Shown one piece after another: positions 8,334 through 16,301 of a DNA stretch of 41,146 nt (within the stretch, counting starts at the first letter, position 1; each line of letters begins with the position of its first letter). The notes below the pieces were generated by a model. The model searched no databases. It had not been told where the DNA came from and was given only the letters and a program-made list of their open reading frames with translations. The position numbers and the translations under genes were made by a program. Source of the DNA: Candidatus Dormiibacterota bacterium (GTDB lineage Bacteria > Chloroflexota > Dormibacteria > Aeolococcales > Aeolococcaceae); contig PLNE01000067.1 in assembly GCA_003141695.1 (NCBI GenBank), positions 1-41,146 of the forward strand. Direction: 5' to 3'.

Positions 8334-9212
8334 TCAGGCAGGAACCGACCCGGGTGCCTCCGTGGCGGGCTTCTCCACCGGCACACCCACAGAGTTGCCC
8401 CACTCACTCCACGAGCCGTCGTAGTTGGCCACCCGCGGGTAGCCGAGCAGGTAGGTGAGCACGAACCAGGTGTGGGAGGAGCGCTCCCCGATCCGGCAGT
8501 AGGTGACGATGGTCTTGTCCGGGGTCACCCCTCTGCTCTGGTACAGCTCGCGGAGCTGCTCCACCGGCTTGAACGTGTCGTCCTCCTGGATCGCCTGCGC
8601 CCAGGGGATGTTGACGGCGCCGGGGATGTGACCGCTGCGCTGCGCACCCTCGTTCTGGTACTCGGGAGGCGCGGAGATCGCCCCGCTGAACTCAGCCGGA
8701 GAGCGGACGTCGACCAGCCCATGATCGGAGCGGCCCAGGATGTCGCGGACCCCGGGAAGGAACTGGCGGAGGCCGGCGGTCGGCTCCTGAGGCGGGTACG
8801 TGGCGGCCGGGAAGGCGGGGACATCCTCGGTGACCGGTCGATCCTCCTCGAACCATTTCCGGCGGCCGCCGTTGACCAGCCGGATGTCCCGGTGCCCGTA
8901 GATGCGGAAGGTCCAGAAGGCAAAGGCCGCGAACCAGTTGCGCATATCGCCATAGAGCACGAGAGTGGTCTGAGGGGTCACGCCGAGCCGCTCCATGAGG
9001 CTCACGAACTGGTCCCGCGAGAGGATGTCGCGGCGCACGCTGTCGTTGATGTCCCTCTTCCAGTCCACCAGGACCGCACCCGGGAGATGCCCGAGCTCGT
9101 AGGCGGACGCGGGGTTCCAGTCGACCTCCAGGATGCGGACGGCGGGGTCCTCGAGGTGCTGCGCCAGCCACTCGGTGCTGGCGAGGACCTCCGGGTGGGC
9201 GTAGTCGGTCAC
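8334..9212 (-). CDS. Thiosulfate sulfurtransferase (tandem rhodanese)
   Basis: 292-aa protein with two rhodanese domains: an inactive N-terminal one (about 10-125) and a C-terminal catalytic one (about 150-280). It transfers sulfane sulfur from thiosulfate to an acceptor such as cyanide or a thiol. The active loop CRIGERSS begins with Cys239, and the CRxGxR form is typical of thiosulfate rather than mercaptopyruvate sulfurtransferases. Other rhodanese hallmarks are AYELGHLPGAV, LVNGG, LVDVRSPAEF and SGHIPGAVNIPW. The GTG start has AGGAG upstream at suitable spacing. It is the first gene of a minus-strand run with the TusA-like and GH1 genes. Confidence 0.93.
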   Translation of the reverse strand: MTDYAHPEVLASTEWLAQHLEDPAVRILEVDWNPASAYELGHLPGAVLVDWKRDINDSVRRDILSRDQFVSLMERLGVTPQTTLVLYGDMRNWFAAFAFWTFRIYGHRDIRLVNGGRRKWFEEDRPVTEDVPAFPAATYPPQEPTAGLRQFLPGVRDILGRSDHGLVDVRSPAEFSGAISAPPEYQNEGAQRSGHIPGAVNIPWAQAIQEDDTFKPVEQLRELYQSRGVTPDKTIVTYCRIGERSSHTWFVLTYLLGYPRVANYDGSWSEWGNSVGVPVEKPATEAPGSVPA

Positions 9213-9327
9213 CGTGGCTCTCCTCTGACAGTGCTCGTCACCATAATCCCGGGTATTTTAATCCGGTTTTCCGGAGCGACGGCCTGCACCGGCAAGGGGC
9301 GGCGAGCCCTGGTAAGAAGAAGAGGGG

Positions 9328-9351
9328 CCCCACGCCGCCTGCGGCGTGGGG
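9328..9351. repeat. Strong stem-loop
   Basis: Perfect 11-bp inverted repeat (CCCCACGCCGC / GCGGCGTGGGG) around a 2-nt centre, flanked by AAGAAG repeats on both sides. It sits between the divergent rhodanese and small membrane protein genes, in the leader of the latter. There is no U-tract, so a regulatory hairpin or an intergenic repeat element is as likely as a terminator. Confidence 0.6.
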
Positions 9352-9397
9352 AAGAAGCGTAGGATTGCGCGGCCCGCAGCGCTTGGGGAGAAGAGCG

Positions 9398-9646
9398 ATG
9401 GAGACGACGGCCGCGGCGGCGAGTGAGCCGCTCAAAGACTCGGCGGTGGGAGGCGTGGTCGATCTGGTCACCGAGCGACCGATCGTGCTTCCCCGTCAGG
9501 ACGGGCCGCGCGCCCGGATCGAGGAATTCCTGGAGCGCCGCCCGCTGCTGGTACCCGCGGTCCTTCTGGGCATCATCGCCCTCCTCCTGCTGTGGCGCGG
9601 CCCGCGGATCGCGGTGGTGCGCCCTCAGACACGGCGCGACGCGTAG
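9398..9646 (+). CDS. Small single-pass membrane protein, unknown function
   Basis: 82-aa protein that I do not recognise. Residues 1-47 are polar and include ERPIVLPRQDGPRARIEEFLERRP. A single hydrophobic segment (LLVPAVLLGIIALLLLW, about 50-66) is followed by a basic tail, which predicts a membrane anchor with a cytoplasmic C-terminus. The ATG at 9398 is preceded by GGGGAGA at 7-nt spacing, clearly better than the upstream in-frame start. It is isolated between the divergent rhodanese gene and the convergent hisC. Confidence 0.6.
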   Translation: METTAAAASEPLKDSAVGGVVDLVTERPIVLPRQDGPRARIEEFLERRPLLVPAVLLGIIALLLLWRGPRIAVVRPQTRRDA

Positions 9647-9692
9647 CCCGCGGCCTCGCAAACCCTCGACGCGGCCTTTGTCCTGACGGAAC

Positions 9693-10736
9693 TCAAGCCC
9701 CGATGCCGAGCGCCGCGAGCAGCGCGGTGTTCTGCTCCGGTGCCCCGAGAGTGATCCGGAGCCGGTCGCGGTGGTCACCGTCGGGGAAGTGGCGGACGAG
9801 GATGCGCTGCTGCCTCAGATCGGAGGCCACCCCGGCCGCGTCGCCGCCCGGGGGGCGGCCGAGGACGAAGTTGGCCTGTGACGGGACCAGGTCCCAACCC
9901 GCCCCCTCCAGCGCCGCGACGAGGCGCTCGCGCTCGCTGACCACCATCTCGACGATGCGGGCGTGGTGGGCCTGGTCGGCGAGAGCAGCGCCGGCGGCCG
10001 CGAGGGCCAGTCGGTCGACCGGGTAGATCTCGATCACCGCAGAGACGTCGGCGATCAGGTCGGGGTGCCCGAGCGCGTAACCGACCCGGAGGCCGGCCAG
10101 CCCGTAGCTCTTGGCGAAGGTGCGCAGCACCAGCCAGTTGTCGTTATCGGCGAGCAGCGGGACACACGACTCAGGGGCGAAATCGCAGTACGCCTCGTCG
10201 ATGACGACCACGGAGTCGACCGCGCCGACGACCGCGGCGACGGCGGCGGGCGGCGCCCAGCTCCCCGTCGGCGAGTTGGGGTTGCAGAGGACCCGCATCA
10301 CCCCCGGAGTGGTGGCGAACGCCTCGGGCAGTGTGCCTCCGCCGTCCATGGGCACGGTCACGACACGGGCTCCGCCGAGACGGGCGAGCAGAGGCAGGAG
10401 AGAGTACGTCGGCCGCGTGAGCACGACCGTGTCGCCGGGATCGGCAAAGGCCCGGAAGCAGCTCTCCAGAACCTGGTCGGCGCCGTTGCCGAGGACCACG
10501 GATTCCGGGCTCAGCCCATGGTGCCGAGCCAGGGCCGAGCGCAGCGGCTCGCCCTGGGGGTGCGGATAGCGGTGAAGCTCTACCACCGCCTCCTCCACCG
10601 CCGGGCCCACGCCGAGCGACGGGGGCAGGGGGGACTCGTTGGTGTTGAGCTTGATCCAGTGGGCACCGTCGGGCGGCTGCTCGCCAGGCACGTAGCCGGA
10701 CCCGGAGCCGAGGGACGCGCGCCGGTATCGGGACAT
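9693..10736 (-). CDS. hisC: Histidinol-phosphate aminotransferase-like PLP enzyme
   Basis: 347-aa fold-type I aminotransferase. It contains LNTNESPLPPS (substrate and PLP region), LGNGADQVLE, the CNPNSPTG motif, VVIDEAYCDF with the PLP-pairing Asp, and the PLP-lysine motif FAKSYGLAGLRVG. This pattern is characteristic of HisC, which exchanges the amino group between histidinol phosphate and 2-oxoglutarate in histidine synthesis. No other his genes are visible here, so a related aromatic amino-acid specificity cannot be excluded. The ATG start lacks a clear ribosome site. It lies 36 nt downstream of the GH94 gene on the same strand and could be read through from it. Confidence 0.88.
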   Translation of the reverse strand: MSRYRRASLGSGSGYVPGEQPPDGAHWIKLNTNESPLPPSLGVGPAVEEAVVELHRYPHPQGEPLRSALARHHGLSPESVVLGNGADQVLESCFRAFADPGDTVVLTRPTYSLLPLLARLGGARVVTVPMDGGGTLPEAFATTPGVMRVLCNPNSPTGSWAPPAAVAAVVGAVDSVVVIDEAYCDFAPESCVPLLADNDNWLVLRTFAKSYGLAGLRVGYALGHPDLIADVSAVIEIYPVDRLALAAAGAALADQAHHARIVEMVVSERERLVAALEGAGWDLVPSQANFVLGRPPGGDAAGVASDLRQQRILVRHFPDGDHRDRLRITLGAPEQNTALLAALGIGA

Positions 10737-10772
10737 GGTCGGAGTATGCGGAAGCCGGGGCCGCCCAGGCCC

Positions 10773-13223
10773 CTAGCCGGCGACGACCGCTTCGACGTCC
10801 ACGGTGGCACCGGCGGGGGCGAGGGGCACCAGGTTGCCCTCGACCCTGGCGCCGCCGACGATGAGATGGCCGACGCGGCCGGTGGTCCCGACCGGCTTGT
10901 GGACGGCGATCCGATAGGTGGCGCCCCGGAAGCGCCGGCTGGCGGTGAACCCCGGCCAGGCCGCCGGGATCACGGGGTCGATGCGGAGGCCCTCGAGCTC
11001 CGGCCTGATGCCCAGGATCCACTGGGTGATGGCCACGTAGTTCCAGGCTGCGGCGCCAGTCAGCCATGAGTTCTTGGCCTCACCGTGGGTGGGCGCGTCG
11101 CGGCCAGCGATCACCTGCGCGTAGACGTAGGGCTCGCAGCGATGCACCTCGCTGATCGCCTCGCGCGCGGAGGGATTGGTCCGCCGATAGCAGTCGAAGG
11201 CGCCGTCGCCGTCACCGGTCATCGCCTCGGCGATCATGATCCACGGGTTGGTGTGGCAGAAGATGCCGGCGTTCTCCTTGTACCCCGGCGGATACGAGGA
11301 GATCTCGCCGAGCTCGATCCGGTAGCTGCTGTAGGCGGGTTGCTGCAGCATCACGCCGTGCTCGGTGAGGAGCCGGTCGCGCACGCTGTCAAGAGCCTGG
11401 CGCGCCCGACCGTCCTCGATTCCGACCCCAGCCATGACGCACATCCCCTGAGACTCGACGAAGATCTGGCCCTCGTCGCAGGAGGCGGACCCGACCGGGT
11501 TGCCGAAGAAGTCATAGGCACGCCGGAACCACGCTCCGTCCCAGCCGTGCTCCGCGATGGTGGCTGCCATCGCCGCGGCCGCGGCGAGCAGCCGGGAGCC
11601 CTCGTCGCGCTCACCCCGCCGGTGAACGATGGCGGCCAGCTCTCGGGCGGCGAGCACAAACTGCCCGGCGATGAAGACGGACTCGGCAACCCCTCCGCTC
11701 CGGTTCTCGGTGGTCTGGAACGCCTCTCCGGGTGTGTCGGAGAAGCAGTTGAGGTTGAGACAGTCGTTCCAGTCGGCGCGGCCGATCAGCGGCAGTCCGT
11801 GCGGGCCGAGCCGGTCAAGAGTGTAGGCGACGCTGCGGCGAAGGTGGTCGAGGAGCGGAGCCTGGGAGCCCTCGGAGTTGTCGTATTCGGCCGGTGCGTC
11901 GAGGATGGAGTCATCGCCGGTCTCGCGCAGGTAGGCGGCGACTCCCAACACCAACCACAGCGGATCGTCGTTGAACCCCGAGCCGATTTCGTTGTTGCCC
12001 CGCTTGGTGAGTGGCTGGTACTGGTGGTAGGCGCCCCCGGTGGAGAGCTGGGTGGCGGCCATGTCCAGGATCCGCTGCCGGGCCCGCTCGGGGATCATCT
12101 GGACGCAGCCGAGCAGGTCCTGGTTGGAGTCGCGGAATCCCATCCCCCTGCCGATCCCCGACTCGAAGAACGAGGTCGAACGGCTCAGGTTGAAGGTGAC
12201 CATGCACTGGTAGGCGTTCCAGGCGTTGACCATCCGGTCGGTGTGCTCGTCGGGAGTGCTGACGCGGACCTGGGAGAGAAGCTCGTCCCAGCGCGCGCGC
12301 AGGCCGCGAAGGCCTTCCTCCACTGTCTCGGACCGTAGCCATCGCTCGATGACCGGTGTCACCGTCCGCTTGCTGACCACCTGGCTGCCGGGAGGGTCGA
12401 ACTTCTCAGCGACCGGGTTCTCCCAGTAGCCGAGGCAGAAGACGATCTCCCTCTCCTCATGCGGCCCGAGCTCGAGCCGGACGTGGTGGGAGCCGTGCGG
12501 GGCCCAGCCGTGAGCGATCGAGTTGCCGGCGCTTCCCCGCTCCACCGCGATGGGGCGATCGAAGCCGCGGTAGGGGCCGAGGAAGAGATCGCGGTCGGTG
12601 TCGAAGCCGGCCAGCGGCTCGGAGCAGGCGAAGTAGGCGAAGTGGTTGCGCCGCTCTCGGTACTCGGTCTTGTGGTAGATGACGCTCCCCTCAACCTCCA
12701 CCTCTCCGGTGGAGAAGTTCCTCTGGAAGTTGGTCGAATCGTCCTGCGCCTCCCAGAGGCAGAACTCCACCGACGAGAACACCGAGAGCGGCCGCCGCTC
12801 CCCGGTCATATTGGCGAGCCGCAGCCGCCAGACCTCGAGCGTCTCCCCCAGGGGGACGCAGTAGAGGGTCTCGGCCCTGACGCCCAGGTGGGTGGAGGCG
12901 ATCGTGGTGTAGGAGAGGCCGTGCCGGCACTCGTAGCCGTCGAGCGCGGTCTGAGTCGGCTGCCAGGACGGTGACCAGCTCTCGCCCGTCACGTCGTCGC
13001 GCAGGTAGAGATAGCGCCCACCCAGGTCGAAGGGGGCATTGTTGTAGCGGTAGCGACTCACCCGTCGCAGCCTGGCGTCGCGGAAGAACGAGTAGCCGCC
13101 GGCGGTGTTGGAGATGATCCCGAAGTACTCCTCCATGCCCAGATAGTTGATCCAGGGAAGGGGGGTGTCGGGACGGGAGATCACGTACTCCCGCCGCTCG
13201 TCATCGAAACGTCCGTACCGCAA
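10773..13223 (-). CDS. GH94 cellobiose phosphorylase
   Basis: Intracellular phosphorylase of about 816 aa that splits cellobiose with phosphate into glucose-1-phosphate and glucose, saving ATP. The N-terminus (RYGRFDDERREYVI, then DTPLPWINYLG and ISNTAGGYSF) and the core motifs GFRDSNQDLLG, YHQYQPLTKRGNNEIGSGFNDDP and GRADWNDCLNL (catalytic Asp) match cellobiose phosphorylases closely and are full length for the family. I chose TTG at 13223: GGAG is 6 nt upstream, whereas it directly abuts the ATG at 13229, and the resulting N-terminus fits the family. It is divergent from the GH3-PA14 gene and co-oriented with hisC. With the DPP-type importer it defines the beta-glucoside island. Other GH94 specificities such as cellodextrin or chitobiose phosphorylase are less likely. 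Confidence 0.92.
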   Translation of the reverse strand: MRYGRFDDERREYVISRPDTPLPWINYLGMEEYFGIISNTAGGYSFFRDARLRRVSRYRYNNAPFDLGGRYLYLRDDVTGESWSPSWQPTQTALDGYECRHGLSYTTIASTHLGVRAETLYCVPLGETLEVWRLRLANMTGERRPLSVFSSVEFCLWEAQDDSTNFQRNFSTGEVEVEGSVIYHKTEYRERRNHFAYFACSEPLAGFDTDRDLFLGPYRGFDRPIAVERGSAGNSIAHGWAPHGSHHVRLELGPHEEREIVFCLGYWENPVAEKFDPPGSQVVSKRTVTPVIERWLRSETVEEGLRGLRARWDELLSQVRVSTPDEHTDRMVNAWNAYQCMVTFNLSRSTSFFESGIGRGMGFRDSNQDLLGCVQMIPERARQRILDMAATQLSTGGAYHQYQPLTKRGNNEIGSGFNDDPLWLVLGVAAYLRETGDDSILDAPAEYDNSEGSQAPLLDHLRRSVAYTLDRLGPHGLPLIGRADWNDCLNLNCFSDTPGEAFQTTENRSGGVAESVFIAGQFVLAARELAAIVHRRGERDEGSRLLAAAAAMAATIAEHGWDGAWFRRAYDFFGNPVGSASCDEGQIFVESQGMCVMAGVGIEDGRARQALDSVRDRLLTEHGVMLQQPAYSSYRIELGEISSYPPGYKENAGIFCHTNPWIMIAEAMTGDGDGAFDCYRRTNPSAREAISEVHRCEPYVYAQVIAGRDAPTHGEAKNSWLTGAAAWNYVAITQWILGIRPELEGLRIDPVIPAAWPGFTASRRFRGATYRIAVHKPVGTTGRVGHLIVGGARVEGNLVPLAPAGATVDVEAVVAG

Positions 13224-13266
13224 CGTCATCTCCCATGACGCCCACGACTGCCTGCCCCGCGTGGAG

Positions 13267-13383
13267 CGTCAGACCGCATCAGGCGGCCCGTGGCCAAGTG
13301 ACACTACCACGCCAGTCTGAGAAGGGCGCTGCGCCATGCGGCCCTGATGGGGCGCCATCGGGACTGCGACCACGTCAGACCGC
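13267..13383. repeat. Direct repeat pair CGTCAGACCGC between GH94 and GH3
   Basis: The 11-mer CGTCAGACCGC occurs at 13267-13277 and 13373-13383, one copy toward each end of the 211-bp divergent promoter region. An imperfect palindrome GATGG-GGCG-CCATC lies at 13346-13359. These could be operators for coordinate control of the two glycoside genes; no function is proven. Confidence 0.35.
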
Positions 13384-13421
13384 TGGGGGCGTGGCCGGGC
13401 GGAAAAGCTCATCCGAGGCGG

Positions 13422-13427
13422 TAGAAT
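13422..13427 (+). promoter_or_regulatory. Candidate -10 element for a leaderless GH3 transcript
   Basis: TAGAAT ends 7 nt before the GTG start of the GH3 gene, which would place transcription initiation at or next to the start codon. No Shine-Dalgarno sequence lies at usable distance, consistent with a leaderless mRNA. No good -35 hexamer is visible. Confidence 0.4.
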
Positions 13428-13434
13428 CCCCACA

Positions 13435-16011
13435 GTGACGCAGTTGCAAGATGACGTCTTCGCCACCGAGAAGGTGCTGTTGGCGCAGCTCAGCCTCGAG
13501 CGAAAGATCCGTCTCCTCACCGGGGCCACCCACTGGTACTTCCATGGCGATGAGCAGGTCGGACTCCGACCAATAGTCGTCTCCGACGGTCCGGCCGGAG
13601 TCCGCGGCGTGCGCTTCCGGACCGACCGCCCCGTCTCCTCTCTGCCCGCCCCGATCGCGCTGGCCGCCACCTGGGACCCCGGGCTGGTCCACGACGTCGC
13701 AGCCGCCCTCGGCCGTGAGGCCCGCTCTCTCGACGTGGACGTCCTTCTGGCCCCCAACGTGAACCTGGTGCGCACGCCGCTTGGCGGGCGCGCCTTCGAG
13801 TGTTTCTCCGAGGATCCGTGGCTGACCGCGGGCATCGCCGTCGCCTACATCCGGGGAGTCCAGGAGGTCGGGGTCGCCGCCTGCCTCAAGCACTTCGTGG
13901 CCAACGACTCCGAGACCGAGCGCAAGACCTACGACGCCCGGATCGACGAGACGACGCTCCGGGAGCTGTACCTGGTTCCCTTCGAGGTCTGTGTCCGCGA
14001 GGCGGATCCGGCGATGATCATGGCCGGTTACAACTCGGTGAACGGATTCGCCATGACCGCCAACCGTCCACTGATTCGGGATCTGCTCAAGGACGAGTGG
14101 GGTTACGCCGGGGTGGTGCTGTCCGACTGGACCGCGACCCGGGACACCGAGGAGTCGGCGCTCGCGGGCCTAGACCTGGTGATGCCCGGCCCCGACGGCC
14201 CCTGGGGGGACCGCCTCGTGGCCGCCGTCGAGGCCGGTCGGGTGTCCGTGGCGGAGATCGACGACAAGGTACTGCGGCTGCTGCGCCTGGCGCGACGGGT
14301 GGGGGCTCTGAGCACCTCCGAGAGAGCGGCAGCAACGTCGCAGGGACCGACGCCCGCCCCGGGCGCGGGCTCATGGGCGCCCCACTGGGTGGACCCCGCC
14401 CTGCTGCGCCAAGTCGCCGGGCGCTCCTTCGTCCTGTTGCGCAACCGGGACGGAGCGCTGCCCCTCGAGGGCGACGCCCGCCGGCACATCGCCGTGGTGG
14501 GGCCGAACGCCGCCTGGCCCAGGATCCAGGGGGGGGGGAGCGCCATGGTCCTCCCGGTCAGGCGACCCGGCCTGGTCGACGCTCTGCGCTCCGCCGCCGG
14601 TGACGTGACGGTGGAGCTCCATCCCGGCTGCCGCCCCTGGTCCATGGTCCCGGAGGCGGAGGAGGGGACGCTGCACGACCCGGTGGGCGGGGAGCCCGGG
14701 GTGCGCCTCACCGTTCATGCCGAGGACGGAGCCCTCCTGTACGACGCGCGGTATGAGCGCAACGCCGTCACCTGGTGGGACGACCTGCCCGACACCGTCC
14801 ACGCCGGCGCGTCGAGCATTGTCATCCGCGGTCGCTACCGGCCTGCGATGAGCGGACCTCATCTCATCGGCGCGGCCGGCCTGGGCCGGATGGCGATCAG
14901 CGTGGACGGGCGGCGGGTCGCCGAGGCGACGACCCTGGCGCCCCCGGAGCTGGTGGGGCTGATCGCGCGACCTCCCGAGCTCCGCGTCCCCGTCGACCTG
15001 GAGGCCGGTCGGGAGGTCGAGGTCCGGATCGAGAACCATCTTCCGGCATCACTGGAGTCCGGCCGTGAGGTCGAGGCGCGGCCCGGGGCCCAGGGCCTCC
15101 CCACGACCCGCGTTCACAGCGCACGTCTGGTCATCTTCCGTCTCGGCATCGCGGCTGCCCCCGACGAGGAGGTCATGATCGCCGCGGCAGTCGAGGGCGC
15201 CAGTCGCGCGACCGCCGCGGTGGTCGTGGTGGGCTCGGCGGAGAGCAGCAACAGCGAGGGGTACGACCGCGATTCGCTGGCCCTGCCCGGTCGCCAGGAC
15301 GAGCTGGTCCGCCGGGTTTCCGCCGCAAACCCACGAACCGTGGTCGTCGTCAACTCTGGGTCGCCAGTGCTCATGCCCTGGGCGGACGAAGTCGCCGCGG
15401 TGCTCCAGATGTGGCTTCCCGGTCAGGCGATGGGCGAGGCGATCGCCGACGTCCTGTTGGGCATCGCGGAGCCGGGGGGACGGCTCCCGGTGACCGTGCC
15501 CCGGCGTGAAGCCGACTGCCCGGTCCTCGCCGCCGAGCCCCACTTTGGCAAGCTCGAATACTCGGAGGGGCTACTGGTCGGCTACCGCGGGTACGACCGT
15601 GCCGGCACCGAGCCACTCTTCTGCTTCGGTCATGGGCTCGGCTACACTGACTGGGAGTACGTGGCGATGCGGCCTGCCAGCGCCGAGCTCAGCGCGGGAG
15701 AGGACCTCCCGGTGGCGGTGACGGTGCGCAACATCGGCACACGCAGCGGGCGCGAGATCGTCCAGCTCTACCTGGAACCGGCCCCCGGTCGCGGCGACCC
15801 CGCCCGCCCGCAGCGGGCCTTGGCCGCCTTCGCTCCCGTCGATGCCGGCCCGGGCGAGGAGGTGACCGTCAGCCTCACCGTGCCATCCCGTGCCTTCGCT
15901 CGATTCGACGAGAGCTCACTGGGATGGACCTGGCCGGCGGCCGGGTGGCGGCTGCACGCGGGCCGCTCGTCGCGCGACCTGCTTCTCAGCGAACCGGTCC
16001 AGGTCAGCTGA
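13435..16011 (+). CDS. GH3 beta-glucosidase with PA14 insertion
   Basis: 858-aa retaining beta-glucosidase. The N-terminal barrel has VSDGPAGVRG, the conserved KHFVANDSE and RELYLVPFE, and the nucleophile loop GVVLSDW (Asp). The second sandwich domain has IQGGGSAMV and the acid/base region EGYDRDSLALPG. Between the two halves of the sandwich, about residues 420-560, is a PA14-type domain (IVIRGRYRPAMSGPHLIG and onward), followed by a C-terminal FnIII-like domain (about 755-850). There is no signal peptide, so it is probably cytoplasmic and acts on imported glucosides. The GTG start appears leaderless. A run of ten G near 14529-14538 encodes the GGG motif and is frameshift-prone, but the frame is intact. 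Confidence 0.92.
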   Translation: MTQLQDDVFATEKVLLAQLSLERKIRLLTGATHWYFHGDEQVGLRPIVVSDGPAGVRGVRFRTDRPVSSLPAPIALAATWDPGLVHDVAAALGREARSLDVDVLLAPNVNLVRTPLGGRAFECFSEDPWLTAGIAVAYIRGVQEVGVAACLKHFVANDSETERKTYDARIDETTLRELYLVPFEVCVREADPAMIMAGYNSVNGFAMTANRPLIRDLLKDEWGYAGVVLSDWTATRDTEESALAGLDLVMPGPDGPWGDRLVAAVEAGRVSVAEIDDKVLRLLRLARRVGALSTSERAAATSQGPTPAPGAGSWAPHWVDPALLRQVAGRSFVLLRNRDGALPLEGDARRHIAVVGPNAAWPRIQGGGSAMVLPVRRPGLVDALRSAAGDVTVELHPGCRPWSMVPEAEEGTLHDPVGGEPGVRLTVHAEDGALLYDARYERNAVTWWDDLPDTVHAGASSIVIRGRYRPAMSGPHLIGAAGLGRMAISVDGRRVAEATTLAPPELVGLIARPPELRVPVDLEAGREVEVRIENHLPASLESGREVEARPGAQGLPTTRVHSARLVIFRLGIAAAPDEEVMIAAAVEGASRATAAVVVVGSAESSNSEGYDRDSLALPGRQDELVRRVSAANPRTVVVVNSGSPVLMPWADEVAAVLQMWLPGQAMGEAIADVLLGIAEPGGRLPVTVPRREADCPVLAAEPHFGKLEYSEGLLVGYRGYDRAGTEPLFCFGHGLGYTDWEYVAMRPASAELSAGEDLPVAVTVRNIGTRSGREIVQLYLEPAPGRGDPARPQRALAAFAPVDAGPGEEVTVSLTVPSRAFARFDESSLGWTWPAAGWRLHAGRSSRDLLLSEPVQVS

Positions 16012-16193
16012 CGGCTCGACTGCCGGTCCAGCTCGGCTGAGCATCCGGGCGCCAGGCTGGCGGGCCGTTCACCCCGGCCCCCGCCGGGACCAAGGCCAGC
16101 AGCTGGGTTCGGCGGCGCTTGCGCACCACCGGACGCCGCGTCACGGGAGAGCTCCGACGTACCCCGCGGCGGTCGGGCCGCGGAACCGGGTAA

Positions 16194-16220
16194 GCCCGGC
16201 CGGCGCTGTGCCGGCCGGGC
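16194..16220. terminator. Hairpin downstream of GH3 (possible terminator)
   Basis: 11-bp perfect stem (GCCCGGCCGGC / GCCGGCCGGGC) with a 5-nt loop, about 180 bp after the GH3 stop and between convergent genes. There is no U-tract, so it would be a GC-rich non-canonical terminator. Confidence 0.4.
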
Positions 16221-16263
16221 CCTCTACCCGCCCACCCACCGGGGGTGGGGTTATTCAGTTGTT

Positions 16264-16288
16264 CTCCGCTCCGCTCGACGGAGCGGAG
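16264..16288. terminator. Hairpin just downstream of the binding-protein gene (possible terminator)
   Basis: 10-bp perfect stem (CTCCGCTCCG / CGGAGCGGAG) with loop CTCGA, only 13 nt beyond the stop of the minus-strand binding-protein gene. Its position at the end of the transporter operon fits termination or 3'-end protection, though no U-tract follows. Confidence 0.5.
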
Positions 16289-16301
16289 TGGTGGTGATTG
16301 G

